Source: a bacterium (GTDB lineage Bacteria > CG03). Taken from it: a DNA stretch of 6,874 bases. The notes below the pieces were generated by a model, which was not told the origin of the DNA, searched no databases, and worked only from the letters and a program-made list of their open reading frames with translations. The stretch spans positions 1 to 6,874 of the forward strand of contig VMTI01000251.1 of the NCBI GenBank assembly GCA_013791675.1, given 5' to 3'. The translations under genes were made by a program, and so were the position numbers. Positions 5,779 through 6,874 of the stretch are shown here, piece by piece; position 1 is the stretch's first letter, and the number at the start of each line of letters is the position of its first letter.

Positions 5779-6482
5779 ATTGCCTCCTCCTCTTGCTGAT
5801 TAAAATTATAAATCACCGCAGAGGTTTCGCTATTTATGTCCAGACGAATATGGCTTGATTTCATCATCTTATCGTTTTCCGGTACTTCGCAATTCAAAAC
5901 ACCATTTTTTATAGCAACATCATAGAAAAAAACGGGTTCAGGGTTGCCTTTTTCATTAAAAAAAATATCAAATAGCATACTCCCAATAGGAATTGTTTCG
6001 GCAATAGGTTCCTCGGTGTTATCAGGTCCCATAAATTCAGCAGAGAATTCTCTCGTCCCTAAATACGGCCGCCGCCAGCATTGCCCTTTTCTTACTCTGC
6101 GGCGGAACATTTCAACATATTTTTTCGGAGGATTCTTTTCTGAAACAGGCTCTTGATATATTGATGCCTCAATAATATAAGCGACATCTTTCAGAACAAT
6201 ACTGTTCCGCTGCGCACGGTCAACCTCAATAATTATTGGATTTTTGCCTTGCTTAGACTTAATTTCATTTCTCTTGACCGTAAAATATTGTATTGGTTTC
6301 AAAACCAATATTTTCCTTACATACCATTGAAATTCCGGCTTCCACAAAATACAATCAAGAACTCCGCGAGCCGCCGACGGAGTCATGCACGGATAAGTCA
6401 TGCGTTCCACTTTTAAGTCAGGCCTGGTAAAACAGGCAAATTCACTCTTAACCTTAACGCTAACAATTTCTTTATCAAGCAT
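5775..6482 (-). CDS. cas5c: Cas5c (Cas5d), crRNA-processing and 5'-handle-binding Cascade subunit
   Basis: This 235-residue protein is the usual length for Cas5c, which in type I-C replaces Cas6: it cuts pre-crRNA at the repeat stem and stays on the 5' handle. It shows FACFTRPDLKVERMTYPCMT, PSAARGVLDCILWKP, the strand LVLKPIQYFTVKRNE, QRNSIVLKDVAYIIEA near 91-106 and the hallmark MFRRRVRKGQCWRRPYLGTR near 125-144. From memory, Bacillus halodurans Cas5d uses Tyr46, Lys116 and His117. The aligned residues here seem to be Leu46, Lys121 and Tyr122, so two of the three differ. Other Cas5c proteins may vary in the same way. AGGAGGT lies 6 nt before the ATG. It overlaps cas8c by 4 nt and follows the cas3 fragment by 46 nt. 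Confidence 0.95.
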   Translation of the reverse strand: MLDKEIVSVKVKSEFACFTRPDLKVERMTYPCMTPSAARGVLDCILWKPEFQWYVRKILVLKPIQYFTVKRNEIKSKQGKNPIIIEVDRAQRNSIVLKDVAYIIEASIYQEPVSEKNPPKKYVEMFRRRVRKGQCWRRPYLGTREFSAEFMGPDNTEEPIAETIPIGSMLFDIFFNEKGNPEPVFFYDVAIKNGVLNCEVPENDKMMKSSHIRLDINSETSAVIYNFNQQEEEAI

Positions 6483-6505
6483 ATAAATACCTCCTAATGT
6501 TCAAA

Positions 6506-6514
6506 ATTATAACA
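6506..6514 (-). promoter_or_regulatory. Extended -10 promoter upstream of cas5c
   Basis: The minus strand reads TGTTATAAT, an exact extended -10 (TGnTATAAT), in the 46-nt gap between the cas3 fragment and cas5c. A start about 7 nt downstream would give a leader of roughly 17 nt, just enough for the AGGAGGT site at 6489-6495. The -35 is poor (a TTGTAT-like sequence 19 nt upstream), which extended -10 promoters tolerate. It would let the Cascade and adaptation genes be expressed without cas3. Confidence 0.45.
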
Positions 6515-6528
6515 GCGATATAACATTT

Positions 6529-6813
6529 TCATACAATTAAATCATCTGGTTCAATCGGATCTGTTGAAATGCCTGTATGGTTGTCATAATTACCATCCCA
6601 TACAGAGAAACCCTGCGGCATTTTTCTATACATCCCCTGATTTTTATTCAAAAAATTCTGATAAACTTGAACAGTAAATAACTGAATTTTACGAAAATCT
6701 TGACGCGACAAAAATTTCTTATTTCCTATTATCCAAAATAATTTGCGGCTCTCATCGTTATAATTATGAATAAAAAGCCCTTCGGTCGCATTTTTAATTA
6801 CTCTATCCTGCAT
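6529..6813 (-). CDS. cas3: C-terminal fragment of Cas3 (type I-C), broken or split gene
   Basis: This 94-residue frame ends 46 nt before cas5c, where cas3 lies in the standard type I-C order. Its C-terminal half resembles the tail of type I-C Cas3: FRKIQLFTVQVY at 40-51 matches the usual RrLQ-ytVqvY block, and FSVWDGNYDNHTGISTDP at 69-86 matches the usual Y-D...tGl ending. The start region FIHNYNDESRKLFWIIG fits the strand-helix before it. A full Cas3 is about 700-800 residues with HD nuclease and helicase motifs, none of which are here. In-frame stops lie upstream at 6817-6819 and 6850-6852, and the other frames stop at 6843-6845 and 6803-6805, so no long frame can join it directly. An AGGGAG site 8 nt before the ATG may be fortuitous or allow separate translation. 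The assignment is by recognition only; a small unrelated protein remains possible. Confidence 0.6.
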   Translation of the reverse strand: MQDRVIKNATEGLFIHNYNDESRKLFWIIGNKKFLSRQDFRKIQLFTVQVYQNFLNKNQGMYRKMPQGFSVWDGNYDNHTGISTDPIEPDDLIV

Positions 6814-6874
6814 TATTCATACTCCCTGGAAAAAATAAAATTTTAGGATTTAATGGCAAAAATCCCATTTGATA

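Noticed and set aside
6529..6813. A novel small cas-associated or anti-CRISPR protein for the 94-residue frame.
   Set aside because: The IQLFTVQVY and NYDNHTGI blocks and the place just before cas5c fit a Cas3 C-terminus better than a new family.
6803..6874. Open minus-strand frame from the right edge to a TAG at 6803-6805, overlapping the Cas3-like fragment, considered as the missing Cas3 sequence.
   Set aside because: Its roughly 23 residues (with PLNPKILFFPGS) do not resemble the Cas3 segment expected before this tail, and it is too short to judge.

Overview
The window is a type I-C (Dvulg) CRISPR-Cas locus read entirely from the minus strand, so it runs from high to low coordinates. In that direction it holds a C-terminal piece of cas3, then cas5c, cas8c (with an embedded cas11c), cas7c, an extra BRO/DinD-like gene, cas4, cas1 and cas2. 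An AT-rich leader follows, and then the first three repeats of an array that leaves the window at its left edge. The host is a bacterium. Strong AGGAGG-type ribosome binding sites, a consensus extended -10 box and tight gene packing support that, but nothing here fixes the phylum.

Right edge (about 6483-6874): a 94-residue frame resembles the extreme C-terminus of a type I-C Cas3. Every frame entering from the right edge meets a stop codon at or just before this frame, so cas3 looks broken or split. A TGTTATAAT extended -10 sits between it and cas5c and could drive the rest of the operon.

Effector module (3140-6482): cas5c, cas8c and cas7c are joined by ATGA overlaps and each has a strong Shine-Dalgarno site. 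Inside cas8c, the Met457 codon is preceded by a consensus AAAGGAGGT with a 6-nt spacer. This marks an internal start for the small subunit Cas11c (134 residues). Together these proteins form the crRNA-guided Cascade complex, with Cas5c expected to process the crRNA.

Inserted gene (2375-3100): a BRO-N/DinD-like protein, not part of the standard type I-C gene set, sits between cas7c and cas4. It seems to lack about 33 residues found in its usual relatives. Its stop codon overlaps the cas4 start, and cas4 has no ribosome binding site of its own, so cas4 translation probably depends on it.

Adaptation module (354-2375): cas4, cas1 and cas2 have intact catalytic motifs and would select, trim and insert new spacers. 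Sampled GC content is about 48-52% from the BRO gene through cas4 and cas1, against about 37-38% in cas7c and cas8c. The locus may therefore be a composite of two parts with different histories.

Leader and array (1-353): the repeats are 32 nt with a 7-bp stem and an 11-nt 3' handle. The leader next to the first repeat carries a perfect 10-bp inverted repeat. All functional statements come from sequence reading and remembered family knowledge; no search was run.
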